Counted from the stretch's first letter, positions 45,663 to 54,728 are shown. The stretch: 64,000 bases of DNA from Oscillospiraceae bacterium (GCA_022835495.1 BQOK01000001.1:2666001-2730000), one strand, 5' to 3'. Notes: a model not told the origin generated them from the sequence alone. Numbers and translations are program-made.

Positions 45663-47131
45663 AGAGCGGTGTCCTCGCTTTCTCCCTGCATCGGCGCGCC
45701 CTGTGCGCGGCCGGGCAAATCCCTGCGGTAAAGGGGCAGGCGCAGGGTAACCGTGGTCCCCTTGCCCAGCTCGCTGGCCAGATCCACCGAGCCGTCCAGC
45801 GCGGTCATGATCTCGTCCACCACCGCCAGGCCGATGCCGCTGCCCCGCACCGCGCCCTTGCCCTTAAAAAATTTCAGCTTAACGTTTTCCAGGTCCTCCG
45901 GAGAAATCCCCCTGCCCTGGTCCCGCACCAGAACATACGCGTTCTCGCCATCCTGCAAAAGGTCAATGGCAATGGTGCCGCCGGGGGGCGAATATTTGAT
46001 GGCATTGTCCAGCACGTTTACGAACACCTGCCGCAGGCGGCCCGGGTCTGCCCAGATGGGCAGGGGCAGCTCCGGCTCCTCGTATTCCAGAGTAAGGCCC
46101 TCCTGCTGCATGCGGGCTTCCACAAACAGCGCGGCGTCGGTGAGCTCGGCCACCAAATCCAAAGGCTTGCAGTCCAGCTTGACGCCGCTCTCCAACCGGG
46201 AAAAGCTCAGCAGCTCTTCCACCATGCCGTACAGCCGCTCGGTCTCCCGCCCAATGATGGACAGGCCCTTGCGGTAATTCTCGTCCTCAGGGTCGCGGAT
46301 CTGGGCAATGGTTTCCACCCAGCCCCGGATGCTGGTGAGCGGGGTGCGCAGCTCGTGGCTCACCGAACTGATGAATTCGCTCTGCATCCGCTCGGTCTTG
46401 GAGAGCTCTTCCGCCATCTGGTTGATCGTGCCGCACAACCGGCCGATCTCATCGTCGTAGGGGGCCTCCGGCAGGCGGGCCGCCAGATCGCCCCGGGCAA
46501 TGGCCGTGGCTGCGGCCTCGATCTGGCCCACAGGCTTTACGATCGAGCGCACAAAAAACAGGCCGCTCCACACGCTGAGCAGCACCACCACCGTTCCGAG
46601 GCCCAGCGCCAGCAGGTTGCGGCGCGCAAGAGCCTGGTCGATCAGGGTGAGGCTGGTGATCATGCGCATGGCGGCGGCGTCCTCGCTGGCATAAGGCACC
46701 AGCGAGGTTACAGCCATAACCCGCTCTCCCTCGCTGGTGGTATAAATCTGCTCCCCGGTGCCGTCGCTACTCTCCAAAGCGCGCACAAAATCCGCCGGGG
46801 CCTGGGTGTAGGCCAGGGTCGCGCCCGAAGAGGTGGCCAGCGGCCGGCCGGCCGAATCCAGCAGCATAAATTCAAATTTATCCTTTGCGTCGAACTGCTC
46901 CACCATGCGGTAGAGCATCTGGCTGCGGTTCTGTGCCGCCTGGCCCGTGCTGGAACCGCCGGTGAGCTTGAGCTGGCCGGTGATGCTGGAAATACGGCTC
47001 ATCATCGCCTGCCGTGCCCCGCTGTAATGGCTGGTGTAGCCCGCATAGATATAAATGCCCACCGCCGCCACTACCATAAGAAGGGTGATGAGCAGGCTGC
47101 CCCGCAGCCAGCGCTTGGTGATGCTGTTCAC
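45659..47131 (-). CDS. Sensor histidine kinase (HisKA, HAMP)
   Basis: A 490-residue membrane kinase: helix 1 (about 10-31), extracellular sensor domain (about 35-170), helix 2 (about 175-197), HAMP (about 198-250), HisKA with phospho-acceptor His in SHELRTPL, and an HATPase domain with N-box NVLDNAIKYS, DQGRGIS and GSGIGLAVV. It autophosphorylates and passes phosphate to the OmpR-type regulator encoded just upstream. GTG start 47131 after GGAGG. It overlaps the first GT-C gene. Layout resembles PhoR/ResE/CssS kinases; the signal is unknown. Confidence 0.93.
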   Translation of the reverse strand: MNSITKRWLRGSLLITLLMVVAAVGIYIYAGYTSHYSGARQAMMSRISSITGQLKLTGGSSTGQAAQNRSQMLYRMVEQFDAKDKFEFMLLDSAGRPLATSSGATLAYTQAPADFVRALESSDGTGEQIYTTSEGERVMAVTSLVPYASEDAAAMRMITSLTLIDQALARRNLLALGLGTVVVLLSVWSGLFFVRSIVKPVGQIEAAATAIARGDLAARLPEAPYDDEIGRLCGTINQMAEELSKTERMQSEFISSVSHELRTPLTSIRGWVETIAQIRDPEDENYRKGLSIIGRETERLYGMVEELLSFSRLESGVKLDCKPLDLVAELTDAALFVEARMQQEGLTLEYEEPELPLPIWADPGRLRQVFVNVLDNAIKYSPPGGTIAIDLLQDGENAYVLVRDQGRGISPEDLENVKLKFFKGKGAVRGSGIGLAVVDEIMTALDGSVDLASELGKGTTVTLRLPLYRRDLPGRAQGAPMQGESEDTAL

Positions 47132-47165
47132 AGGGCAGCCCTCCTCCCTTGAGCGTTGAAGCCTC

Positions 47166-47864
47166 TCAGCCGTTCCAGCGGTAGCCGTAGCCCCAAACCG
47201 TGAGGATATGCTCCGGCTTGGAAGGCTCGTCCTCTATTTTCATGCGCAGGCGCCGGATGTTCACATCCACGATCTTCACATCGCCGAAATAGTTGTCGCC
47301 CCAAACGCCCTCCAGAATCTTTTCCCGCACCAGGGCCGTGCCCGGATTTTGGAAAAACAGCTCCATGATCTGGAATTCCACCTGGGTCAGGTCGATGGGC
47401 TGCCCCGCTTTGTAGAGAACACGGCTTTTTTGATCCAGCACGAACCGGCCGCTTACCATGCGGCTCTCCGGCGCAGGGCTTTCCGGCGCGGCGCCGCGGC
47501 TGACCCTGCGGCACAGCGCCTCCACCCTTGCCAGCAGCTCGGACACGCTGAAGGGCTTGGTCATGTAGTCGTCCGCGCCGATGGACAAACCCCGGATCTT
47601 GTCCTGCTCCATGCTTTTGGCGCTCAGGATGATAATGCCGATGGCCGCATCGTCCCTCCGGATGGCCTCGCACAGCGAAAAGCCGTTCATGCCCGGCAGC
47701 ATCACGTCCAGCACTGCCGCGTCACATTTGCCCTCGCTGCCCAGCAATTCCAGGCCCTTCTCCGCGCTGCCCGCCTCCAGGACCTCATACCCCGCCATGC
47801 GCAGGTTCAGGGCAATGAGCTCGCGGATGCTCTCCTCGTCTTCCACTACCAGAACTCTTCTCAT
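47166..47864 (-). CDS. OmpR/PhoB-family response regulator
   Basis: A 232-residue DNA-binding regulator. The receiver domain has the acidic pair VEDEE, phospho-acceptor Asp in AAVLDVMLPG, and the conserved Lys in TKPFSVSELL; the winged-helix output domain spans about 135-230 (KIVDVNIRRLRMKIE, VWGYGYRW). It pairs with the kinase 34 bases downstream. ATG 47864 follows GGGAGGT. The dyad on the operon promoter at 49312-49332 is a possible target, though OmpR-type sites are usually direct repeats. Confidence 0.94.
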   Translation of the reverse strand: MRRVLVVEDEESIRELIALNLRMAGYEVLEAGSAEKGLELLGSEGKCDAAVLDVMLPGMNGFSLCEAIRRDDAAIGIIILSAKSMEQDKIRGLSIGADDYMTKPFSVSELLARVEALCRRVSRGAAPESPAPESRMVSGRFVLDQKSRVLYKAGQPIDLTQVEFQIMELFFQNPGTALVREKILEGVWGDNYFGDVKIVDVNIRRLRMKIEDEPSKPEHILTVWGYGYRWNG

Positions 47865-47952
47865 TGGTTATACCTCCCTTGGGAAGAATTTTTTCTTTTT
47901 ACAACCGGCCCCAGGGGCCTTGTTCTGTTTGCAGCAAGGGCCGGCCCGGCGC

Positions 47953-49233
47953 TCACAGCACCACAAAGCCGCCGGCAAGCTGGGCCGGGCGCAGGCTCGC
48001 GTGGGCCGAACCGATGCGCGCCTGCACCTTCTGCGCCCCGATGTTCCCCAGGCGGAAATAGCCGGCGCCCTCCACCCCGGGGGCGGTCACCCGCACCGTC
48101 AGATACAATGTTTCGCCGTCGGCGCTTCGCACCTGCCAGGAATCCGGCAAATCGCCGTCGGTCACCATCACATCCCCTTTCAGGGCATCGGGCAGTTCCA
48201 GATAATAGCCGTACTCCAGGTCGGCCACACCGAAGCTTTTTTCCTGCTCATACTCGCTGGTGTAGTCCATCCAGGCAATAAAGGAAAGGCGATTTACCGT
48301 AAGCGCCCCCAACCCCCCCGTGTCGATCTGGCGGGGAATCTCCACCGTGCCGTCGCCGTCGATGTCCTGGCTGCGCAGCAGGGGGGAATACCGCTGGGTA
48401 GCGTTGTACAGGTCGGTCTCGGTGATGGCCGCATACTCTCCCAGCTGCTGCAGGCGGGCGTCGTAATACAGGATCGCACTGGCCAGGCTCACGCCGCTGC
48501 CGGTCTGCCCATCCAGGATCAGGTAGTAGCTGCCATCCTCGCCAAGGCTGGAATACAGGCCCTCACAGCTGGTAAACTGGGGGTTCAGCGCCAGCTGCTG
48601 GGTAGAAATGAACCGCCCGCTCTCGGCGGTGAACAGCTTGAGCTGCATCCCTTCCCCCTGGGAGGAGCTGATGATCACCAGGTCATTTGCACCGCTGCCG
48701 GTGATATCCCGCAGCTCATATTGGGAATAGCTTTCATGCAGCACCTCGCTCAGGGTCTGCTGCTGGTAATCGTAGACCGCCAGATATTTTTCGCCCGAGA
48801 CGCTGGCATAGCCCACCAGCAGCTGGGTGCCGCCGGTAGCCTGGATCGAAGCGGTGGCTATGCTCTCCACCGTGGTTGCCAGGCCCTCCTTTTCCTGGGT
48901 CACGGCCCAGGCGCCCTCCTGTTGTTCCAGCACCGCCACATGAACGTTCTGGCCTTTGGCCACGCTCACATAAAACACCGCAGCGTCGGTGCGGCCATCG
49001 CCGTTCCAATCACCGAACACAAACGGCGAAAGCGGCCCGCCGGTGGACTGGGTCGGATATTTCAGCTGCGGCGCCTCGCCCAGATACGCCGTAAGCGCTT
49101 TCTGCACCTGGCTCTGTTCACCGGTAAGCTGGGGCGCGCGCAGCAGCTCGTCCACCCCCGCGGGCGCCATGGAGCAGCCGGAAAGAAGGCAGGCGGCTGC
49201 CAGCGCCAGGCACAAGCGCCGGATCCATCTCAT
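47953..49233 (-). CDS. Extracellular lipoprotein with FG-GAP/VCBS-like repeats
   Basis: A 426-residue lipoprotein: signal MRWIRRLCLALAAACLLSGC with a clear lipobox (LSGC). The body looks like a beta-propeller with FG-GAP/VCBS motifs and calcium-loop-like stretches GDWNGDGRTDAAVF, DITGSGANDLVII and SQDIDGDGTVEI. ATG follows AAGGAGG. It is the first gene of the operon with the two-component system and GT-C genes, and has a good promoter with an overlapping dyad. It may act as an outer-face sensor partner or scaffold; the function is not known. Confidence 0.82.
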   Translation of the reverse strand: MRWIRRLCLALAAACLLSGCSMAPAGVDELLRAPQLTGEQSQVQKALTAYLGEAPQLKYPTQSTGGPLSPFVFGDWNGDGRTDAAVFYVSVAKGQNVHVAVLEQQEGAWAVTQEKEGLATTVESIATASIQATGGTQLLVGYASVSGEKYLAVYDYQQQTLSEVLHESYSQYELRDITGSGANDLVIISSSQGEGMQLKLFTAESGRFISTQQLALNPQFTSCEGLYSSLGEDGSYYLILDGQTGSGVSLASAILYYDARLQQLGEYAAITETDLYNATQRYSPLLRSQDIDGDGTVEIPRQIDTGGLGALTVNRLSFIAWMDYTSEYEQEKSFGVADLEYGYYLELPDALKGDVMVTDGDLPDSWQVRSADGETLYLTVRVTAPGVEGAGYFRLGNIGAQKVQARIGSAHASLRPAQLAGGFVVL

Positions 49234-49311
49234 AGGGCCGCCTCCTTTCCGGGAACACGATAAGGGTCCATTCCGTTGCCCGCTGCCTCACAAGGGGCGA
49301 GGCCACGCGCC

Positions 49312-49358
49312 AATAACCATAACGTGGTTATTATATCACGAAAGCACGCTGATTCCAA
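49312..49358 (-). promoter_or_regulatory. Promoter and dyad of the lipoprotein/two-component operon
   Basis: Minus-strand TTGGAA (49358-49353), 17 bp, TATAAT (49335-49330); the -35 is inside the end of the ZIP gene. A perfect inverted repeat AATAACCA-5-TGGTTATT (49312-49332) covers the end of the -10 and the predicted start, as an operator would. Confidence 0.7.
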
Positions 49359-50100
49359 GTGCCATCACCATCAGGCCCGCGCCAAAGCCCGCGGCCGTCC
49401 ACCCTTTTTTGTCAAAGCCAAAGCCCGTGGGCAGCAGTTCAAACACGCTTACCCAGCTCATGATGCCCGCCACAAGCACCACCAGGCCGTTCAAAAAGCC
49501 GGGGGTCAAAAAGCGGCCCAGCACAAAAAACGCCAGCACCGCCCCCACCGGCTCGGCCAGGCCGGACAAAAAGGCGGCCCCCACCGCCTTTGCACGGCTG
49601 CCTGTGGCATAATAAAGAGGCGCCGCCACCGCCAGCCCCTCCGGCAGGTTGTGCAGGCCGATGGCCAGTGCCAGCCGCAGCCCCACCTGGGGGTCCGCCA
49701 CCCCCGTGAACAGGGTCAGGATGCCCTCCGGCAGGTTGTGCAGCAGCAGGGCCAGGGCGGTGACCAGGGCGCTGCGCAGCACCCTGGCCTTTTGGCTGTC
49801 GCCCACGCCCCGGAACGCCTTCTCCTCCGGCAGAACCCCTTCCAGCAGCCCCGCCACCACCATGCCCATACACAGAAGACTCGCCGCGGCAAGGCCCGCC
49901 CCCCAGGGCGAAAAGGCCGCCAGATATTCCCCCAGGGCAGCGGGCAGCATATCGGCCAGGCTCACGGTAAGCATCACGCCCGCCGCAAACCCCATGGCCA
50001 GCGCCATGATCCGCTTGCCCGGCCGCCGCACCACCGCCGCCATGCCTCCCAGCGTGGTGGCCAATCCCGCCAGCGCTGTAACAATGAGCGCGTGCAACAT
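49336..50100 (-). CDS. ZIP-family divalent metal transporter
   Basis: A 254-residue membrane transporter with eight helices. The metal-binding motif HNLPEG occurs twice, in helix 4 (LLLHNLPEGI) and helix 5 (IGLHNLPEGL), as in the ZupT/GufA-type ZIP proteins. It likely imports or exchanges zinc, iron or manganese. The start is taken as ATG 50100, six bases after GGGGTG; an in-frame GTG at 50109 overlaps that site. The ribosome site lies in the 3-prime arm of a perfect 16-bp hairpin. It follows deoC on the same strand. Confidence 0.9.
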   Translation of the reverse strand: MLHALIVTALAGLATTLGGMAAVVRRPGKRIMALAMGFAAGVMLTVSLADMLPAALGEYLAAFSPWGAGLAAASLLCMGMVVAGLLEGVLPEEKAFRGVGDSQKARVLRSALVTALALLLHNLPEGILTLFTGVADPQVGLRLALAIGLHNLPEGLAVAAPLYYATGSRAKAVGAAFLSGLAEPVGAVLAFFVLGRFLTPGFLNGLVVLVAGIMSWVSVFELLPTGFGFDKKGWTAAGFGAGLMVMALGISVLS

Positions 50101-50105
50101 AAACA

Positions 50106-50145
50106 ACACCCCATATCCTTGTTTTTGTACAAGGATATGGGGTGT
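50106..50145 (-). promoter_or_regulatory. Long perfect hairpin masking the ZIP ribosome-binding site
   Basis: Two 16-base arms, perfectly complementary (50106-50121 with 50130-50145), with an 8-base loop. On the minus-strand mRNA the second arm contains GGGGTG, the ribosome site of the ZIP gene. No T run follows. It could be a translational control element, a partial terminator after deoC, or a DNA operator. Confidence 0.6.
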
Positions 50146-50184
50146 CCGCTTCGGTTATGTGGGGCTGCGCGTGCGAAACGCCGC

Positions 50185-50850
50185 TCAGTAGCCGGCCGCC
50201 TCTTCGCCTGCGAGCAGTTTTACCGCGCGGCTGGTGCCCAGCCGCGCGGCTCCCAGCGCAATGAATTTCTCCATATCTTCCACCGTGGAAATGCCGCCCG
50301 CCGCCTTGATCTTGCAGCGGCCGCGGCAGCACCGGGCGAACAGTTCAATATCCGCAAAGGTGGCGCCCGCAGTGGAAAAGCCGGTGCTGGTCTTGATGAA
50401 ATCGGCGCCCGCCTCGCACACCAGGTCACACATTTTTTCTTTTTCCGCGTCGGTGAGCAGGCAGGTTTCGATGATGACCTTGAGCACCTTTGCGCCCACC
50501 GCCCGCTTCACGGCGGCGATCTCGTCCCGCACAAAGTCATACTCGCCGTTTTTCAGCCGGCCGATATTGATCACCATATCCACCTCGGCGGCGCCGTTCT
50601 CAATGGCGGTGCGCGCCTCGAACACCTTGGTGGCGGTGTCGGTGGCCCCCAGGGGGAAACCCACCACCGTGCACACGGGCACCGCGCCCTGCAGGTACTC
50701 CACAGCCTGCTTTACATACCCGGGGTTGATGCAGATCGAGGCGGTGTGGTGCGCCCTGGCCTCGTCGCAGATCGTTTGAATGTCCGGCCAGGTGGCGGCC
50801 GCGGTGAGCAGGGTATGGTCCACCCTGGCCAGGATGGCTTGTTTCTCCAT
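50185..50850 (-). CDS. deoC: Deoxyribose-phosphate aldolase
   Basis: Cleaves 2-deoxyribose-5-phosphate to acetaldehyde and glyceraldehyde-3-phosphate in deoxynucleoside catabolism. The 221-residue TIM barrel has the catalytic Lys in KVIIETCLL, the Schiff-base Lys in FIKTSTGFS and the phosphate-binding AAGGIST block, as in class I DeoC. ATG 50850 shares its first base with the stop of a small membrane-protein gene. The usual deo partners are not adjacent. Confidence 0.95.
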   Translation of the reverse strand: MEKQAILARVDHTLLTAAATWPDIQTICDEARAHHTASICINPGYVKQAVEYLQGAVPVCTVVGFPLGATDTATKVFEARTAIENGAAEVDMVINIGRLKNGEYDFVRDEIAAVKRAVGAKVLKVIIETCLLTDAEKEKMCDLVCEAGADFIKTSTGFSTAGATFADIELFARCCRGRCKIKAAGGISTVEDMEKFIALGAARLGTSRAVKLLAGEEAAGY

Positions 50851-50996
50851 TATTTGATGTGTCCCCCCAGCTTGCAGTTTTTGCACTGGCGGGCCTTGCT
50901 CATGCCAATGGCGCTGAACACGATGGCGGTGACCGACACGGCTGCGCCGATGATGCCCAGGATCAGCCCGGTGAGGCGAAATGCGAACCCTTTCAT
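50850..50996 (-). CDS. 48-residue single-span membrane protein with CxxC tail
   Basis: A short open frame with an excellent ribosome site (CAGGAGG, seven bases before ATG 50996). The product has one hydrophobic segment (about residues 8-31, LTGLILGIIGAAVSVTAIV region) and a short basic tail with CKNC near the end. Its TAA overlaps the deoC start (TAATG), so deoC translation is coupled to it. No known family is recognised. The CxxC could bind metal or form a redox pair; the gene lies in a transcript that also carries the ZIP transporter. Confidence 0.7.
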   Translation of the reverse strand: MKGFAFRLTGLILGIIGAAVSVTAIVFSAIGMSKARQCKNCKLGGHIK

Positions 50997-51070
50997 AAAA
51001 AAGCCTCCTGTCGTTTTTGTGGCCGCAGCGGCCCGCGTTTGGCCGCGGTTCGGCCATATTTCCTGGCTTT

Positions 51071-51076
51071 AGTATA
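51071..51076 (-). promoter_or_regulatory. Possible -10 box upstream of the small membrane protein gene
   Basis: TATACT on the minus strand (51076-51071) 75 bases upstream of the small gene; the matching -35 region is GC-rich and poor. Confidence 0.4.
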
Positions 51077-51123
51077 CCACAGACCGGCCCGGCCTGCCAC
51101 CCCTTTTTATGGGGCCTAGGTTT

Positions 51124-52065
51124 TCAAACGCCGCTTTTCTCCCGTCGGCGGGCGTACCGGCGCACCAGCAGCGGCGACAGGACCGCCGTGAGCACGGCGG
51201 CCATGGCAAGCTGGGCTGTGGCCGCAGCGGCGCCCGCGGCGTACTGCGGCATCAGCTGGGCCGCCATGGCCGGCACGGCGGTGGTCACCCCCGCCACGTT
51301 GCACAGCGCAATGCCCGCGGTCCCGTCGCCTCCCAGCGCCAGCCGGTCCAGCAGCAGCATTGCGGGCAGGCTTGCCGCAAGGAACAGCGCCGTCAGCAAA
51401 AGGCCGGCCGGCCCGGCCCGCAGCGCCGCGATCAAATTGATCGAACTGCCCAGCCCCAGCCCGAGAAACGGCAGCAGGATCGCGCTGCCCGGCGCCATAA
51501 AGGCCGCCAGCTCCCGGTCCAGGTTCCCCAGCAGGATGCCCAGCACAAAGGGTACAAGTGTGACCAACAGGCTTTTGAGGTCCGGCGCAGCGCCTGCGCT
51601 GACACACAGTACAAACAAGGGCAGCTGCGGCACCCCCAGCAAATTCAGGGGTCCATAGGCCGCCCGCTGGCTCTCGCCGCCGTACTGCTGCATCAGCGCC
51701 AGATACAGGCCCGGGTTGCAGCTGGCAAGCGCGGGCACCAGGGCCAGCTCGGTCAGGCCCCAAAGCCCTCCGCTCTGCCAGCGCCCCAGCGCCCAGCCCG
51801 CCAGGCAGGCCAGCCCTATCTTCACAAGGGCCGGCAGCAGGCTGCCGCGCAGCGCCCCGGGGAGCTGCCTCACCCGGATCTGCGCGCCCGTGATAAAAAG
51901 CACCATACCGATGCAGGCCATCACCCCGCCGGAGGAACACACCGGCGTGACCGGCCCGCCCGCCAAAAGCGCGCCGGGCCACAGGGTGTTGATCGCCGCA
52001 GCCAGCAGCATGGGCAGCAGCAAAAGCCCGCCCGGCACCGCCCGCATCCCCCGGAGCAGTTTCAT
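51124..52065 (-). CDS. KdgT-like 2-keto-3-deoxygluconate permease family transporter
   Basis: A 313-residue membrane protein with about ten helices, resembling the KdgT family of sugar-acid symporters. Helix pairs are rich in Gly/Pro, with LVPALASCNPGLYLALMQQY and VAGVTTAVPAMAAQLMPQY as the conserved repeat-like blocks. The start is the second ATG (52065), nine bases after AAAGGA; the first ATG touches that site. The neighbours do not include keto-deoxygluconate enzymes, so the cargo is open. Confidence 0.75.
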   Translation of the reverse strand: MKLLRGMRAVPGGLLLLPMLLAAAINTLWPGALLAGGPVTPVCSSGGVMACIGMVLFITGAQIRVRQLPGALRGSLLPALVKIGLACLAGWALGRWQSGGLWGLTELALVPALASCNPGLYLALMQQYGGESQRAAYGPLNLLGVPQLPLFVLCVSAGAAPDLKSLLVTLVPFVLGILLGNLDRELAAFMAPGSAILLPFLGLGLGSSINLIAALRAGPAGLLLTALFLAASLPAMLLLDRLALGGDGTAGIALCNVAGVTTAVPAMAAQLMPQYAAGAAAATAQLAMAAVLTAVLSPLLVRRYARRREKSGV

Positions 52066-52086
52066 TGCACCCATTCCTTTCCTGTC

Positions 52087-52120
52087 AAAAAAGGCCGCCC
52101 GGAAAACTCCGGGCGGCCTT
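52087..52120 (-). terminator. Terminator after ispH-rpsA
   Basis: A perfect 12-bp stem AAGGCCGCCCGG / CCGGGCGGCCTT (52091-52102 with 52109-52120), followed by TTTTTT on the minus strand. Confidence 0.88.
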
Positions 52121-52137
52121 TACATATTTTACGAAAA

Positions 52138-54072
52138 TTACTCTTCGCCCTCTTCGGCCTGCTCGTCGTCGTTCAGCAGAGCCTTCATGGACAGGCTGAT
52201 GCGCTTTTTGTCGAAATCGACGTCCAGCAGCTTCACATTCACCTCGTCGCCGACCTTCAGCACATCGCTGACCTTTTCCACCCGCTCGTTGCTGATCTCA
52301 CTGATGTGCACCAAACCGTCGATGCCGGGCAGGATGCGCACAAAGGCGCCGAACTTGGTGATGCTCACCACCGGGGCGGTAAAGGTGCTGCCGATGGGGT
52401 AATCGGTCTTGAGCTGCTCCCAGGGGTTGTCCTCGGCTTTTTTGAAGCCCAGGCTCACCTTGTGATTCTCGGGATCCAGCGCCTTCACATACACCTCAAT
52501 GGTATCGCCCACACTCACCACTTCGCTGGGGTGCTTGATGCGGTTCCAGGAAAGCTCGCTGATATGGCACAGGCCATCCACGCCGCCAATGTCCACAAAG
52601 GCGCCGTAGGCGGTCAGGCTCTTGACCACGCCGGTGTAGGTCTTGCCAACCTCCACATCGGCCCAGAACGCCTCGCGCTTGGCGGCGTTGGCCTCAGCGG
52701 TGACCTTGTTGATGGAGCCCACGATCTTGCGGCCCGCGCACTCGGTGATAACCAGCTTGACGTTCTGTTTCACCAGGGCGTTGATGTCCTCGTCGCGGCG
52801 CATGGTGGCCTGGCTGCGGGGCACAAACACCTTTACGCCCTTGACCAGCGCGATCACGCCGCCCTTGTTGGTCTCGGTGACCACGCCTTCCATCACGGTG
52901 CCGTCCTCGGCGGCCTTGGCCACTTCTTCCATGCCCTTGCGGGCCTCCAGCTTTTTACGGGACAGGTAGGCAACGCCTTCCTGATCGTTTACTTTTTCCA
53001 CGACGAGGTCCAGCTTGTCCCCAACCTTGACCATGTCTTCCACGCGGATCGCGGGGTCGTCGGTGAGTTCACTCAGTTTTACAAAACCGGTGTGCTTGGT
53101 GCCGATATCCACCTGCACCTCGTTGGGTGTAACGCTGGTAACAGTGCCCTCCACTACCTTGCCTGCAAACACAGGCTTGAGATTCGCTTCGCTTTCGGCG
53201 AACATCTCCGCAAAGCTCATCTCGTCACGGATTTCTTCACTCATACTGTTAAGTACCTCCTCAATTATAGACGACGGCGTGGAAGCCCCCGCTGTAACGC
53301 CCACCGTATTCACGCCCTGAAACCATTCGGCCTTCAGCTCGCTTGCTGTCTCGACCGTGACGGCCCGGGTGTGCTTTTCGGCGACCCTGACCAGCTTTTG
53401 GGTGTTGGAGGAATGATGACCACCAATGACGACCATCAGGTCGCACCGCTGGCTGAGGTCCTCCGCTTCCTGTTGCCTCGCCCACGTCGCACTACATATT
53501 GTATCAAAAATTTTGGCGTTTGTATAGCCTTTTTTTATAAAGCTTGTGCATTCTAACCATTTTGTTACCTGAAACGTGGTTTGTGCCACCACAAATATCC
53601 CATTTTCGCCATTTTTAGGCCCGGGCCATGCTTCCAATTCAGCCAAATCAGCAAAAATGAATACCTCGCCGGCCGTGTGGCCCGCAATGCCCTGCACCTC
53701 CGGGTGGGCCTTGTCGCCCGCCACAAGCAGGGTTCTGCCCTCCTCGCTGGCCTGTTTCGCAATGCGGTGGATCTTGGCCACGAAAGGGCAGGTCGCGTCG
53801 TGGCAAACAAGGCCCGCCGCCCGGATCTCATCATAGACCGAAGCGGGCACCCCATGGCTGCGCACCACCACCTCGTATCCGGCGGGCACACCCGCCACCG
53901 AAGGGGCGGTCACCACCCCCCGCGCTTCCAGATCCGCCACACACTGGGGGTTATGGATGAGCGGCCCCAGCGTGGCCACCCTGTGGCCCCCCTCCACCAA
54001 CTCATAAGTGAGCTTTACCGCCCGGTCCACCCCAAAGCAGAATCCGGCGGTCTTGGCCTTGACGATCTGCAA
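52138..54072 (-). CDS. ispH: Fused IspH (HMBPP reductase) and ribosomal protein S1 homologue
   Basis: A 644-residue fusion known in Clostridia. Residues 1-285 are IspH, the last step of the MEP isoprenoid pathway, with 4Fe-4S ligands Cys12 (GFCFGV), Cys95 (ATCPFV) and Cys193 (TICSAT) and the TAGASTP block. From about 295 there are four S1 RNA-binding repeats (for example [20 protein letters not shown]), the third and fourth being most canonical, and an acidic end. TTG start at 54072 after AAGGAGG. A terminator follows. The gene comes after plsC in a run that also holds cmk, the usual rpsA neighbour. Confidence 0.96.
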   Translation of the reverse strand: MQIVKAKTAGFCFGVDRAVKLTYELVEGGHRVATLGPLIHNPQCVADLEARGVVTAPSVAGVPAGYEVVVRSHGVPASVYDEIRAAGLVCHDATCPFVAKIHRIAKQASEEGRTLLVAGDKAHPEVQGIAGHTAGEVFIFADLAELEAWPGPKNGENGIFVVAQTTFQVTKWLECTSFIKKGYTNAKIFDTICSATWARQQEAEDLSQRCDLMVVIGGHHSSNTQKLVRVAEKHTRAVTVETASELKAEWFQGVNTVGVTAGASTPSSIIEEVLNSMSEEIRDEMSFAEMFAESEANLKPVFAGKVVEGTVTSVTPNEVQVDIGTKHTGFVKLSELTDDPAIRVEDMVKVGDKLDLVVEKVNDQEGVAYLSRKKLEARKGMEEVAKAAEDGTVMEGVVTETNKGGVIALVKGVKVFVPRSQATMRRDEDINALVKQNVKLVITECAGRKIVGSINKVTAEANAAKREAFWADVEVGKTYTGVVKSLTAYGAFVDIGGVDGLCHISELSWNRIKHPSEVVSVGDTIEVYVKALDPENHKVSLGFKKAEDNPWEQLKTDYPIGSTFTAPVVSITKFGAFVRILPGIDGLVHISEISNERVEKVSDVLKVGDEVNVKLLDVDFDKKRISLSMKALLNDDEQAEEGEE

Positions 54073-54085
54073 AAGGCAAGCCTCC

Positions 54086-54703
54086 TTATTGGAACTTGTT
54101 TTCCTGGTAAAGCTGCTCCCAGGCGTCCAGCAGCAGCTGCTTGTTCTGCCGCAGCTTTGCAGCAGAGCGCACCTCGCCCAGATCCAGCTCTCCCGCGGGG
54201 ATGGGCTTGCCGAAGCACACCCGCACCCGGCTGAACAGTTTCATCTGGCCCCGGCTGTAAATGATGCGGCAGGGCACCATATCCGCCCCGGCGGCACTGG
54301 CCACCACAAAGGCCCCGCTCTTGAGCCGGCCGGGCTCGCCCGTCTTGGAGCGGGTCCCCTCCGGGAAGATGAGCAGGCCCTGCCCCTCCCGGACCTTTTG
54401 GATCACCCCATCAATGGTGGCGGTATCGCCCTTGCCGCGCTCCACACCGAACACGCCCACATGGTTGAAGAACCAGGTGATGAACGGGTTCACGTGCATG
54501 AGTTCTTCCTTGGCCATCACCAGCATCCGCCTGCCCCAAAACCGGGCGATGACCACAAACACCGGGTCAATGGCCGAGATGTGATTGGGGGCCAGCACAA
54601 ACCCCCGCCCGTCTTTCGGCAGGTTTTCCCGGCCCACCACCTTGATGGCAAAGACCAGGTGCCAGATTACCCAGGCCAGGGTGACGACAATCGCATAAAA
54701 CAT
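54086..54703 (-). CDS. plsC: 1-acyl-sn-glycerol-3-phosphate acyltransferase
   Basis: Acylates lysophosphatidate in phospholipid synthesis. The 205-residue protein has an N-terminal membrane helix (about 3-22), the HX4D catalytic motif in NHISAIDP, the FPEGTRS substrate motif and a VPCRI block. The start is ATG 54703 after AAAGGGG; the open frame continues back over the end of cmk without a ribosome site. It lies between cmk and ispH-rpsA, 25 bases from the former. Confidence 0.93.
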   Translation of the reverse strand: MFYAIVVTLAWVIWHLVFAIKVVGRENLPKDGRGFVLAPNHISAIDPVFVVIARFWGRRMLVMAKEELMHVNPFITWFFNHVGVFGVERGKGDTATIDGVIQKVREGQGLLIFPEGTRSKTGEPGRLKSGAFVVASAAGADMVPCRIIYSRGQMKLFSRVRVCFGKPIPAGELDLGEVRSAAKLRQNKQLLLDAWEQLYQENKFQ

Positions 54704-54728
54704 GGCGTAAGTACCCCTTTTTACAAAT

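Noticed and set aside
49312-49332. Dyad as a terminator of the ZIP gene
   Set aside because: The stem is only 8 bp and AT-rich with no T run, and it lies on a good promoter; an operator is more likely.
50185-52065. A ketogluconate pathway formed by the KdgT-like permease and aldolase
   Set aside because: The aldolase is clearly DeoC with its own active-site motifs, not KDPG aldolase, and no KDG kinase or isomerase is present.
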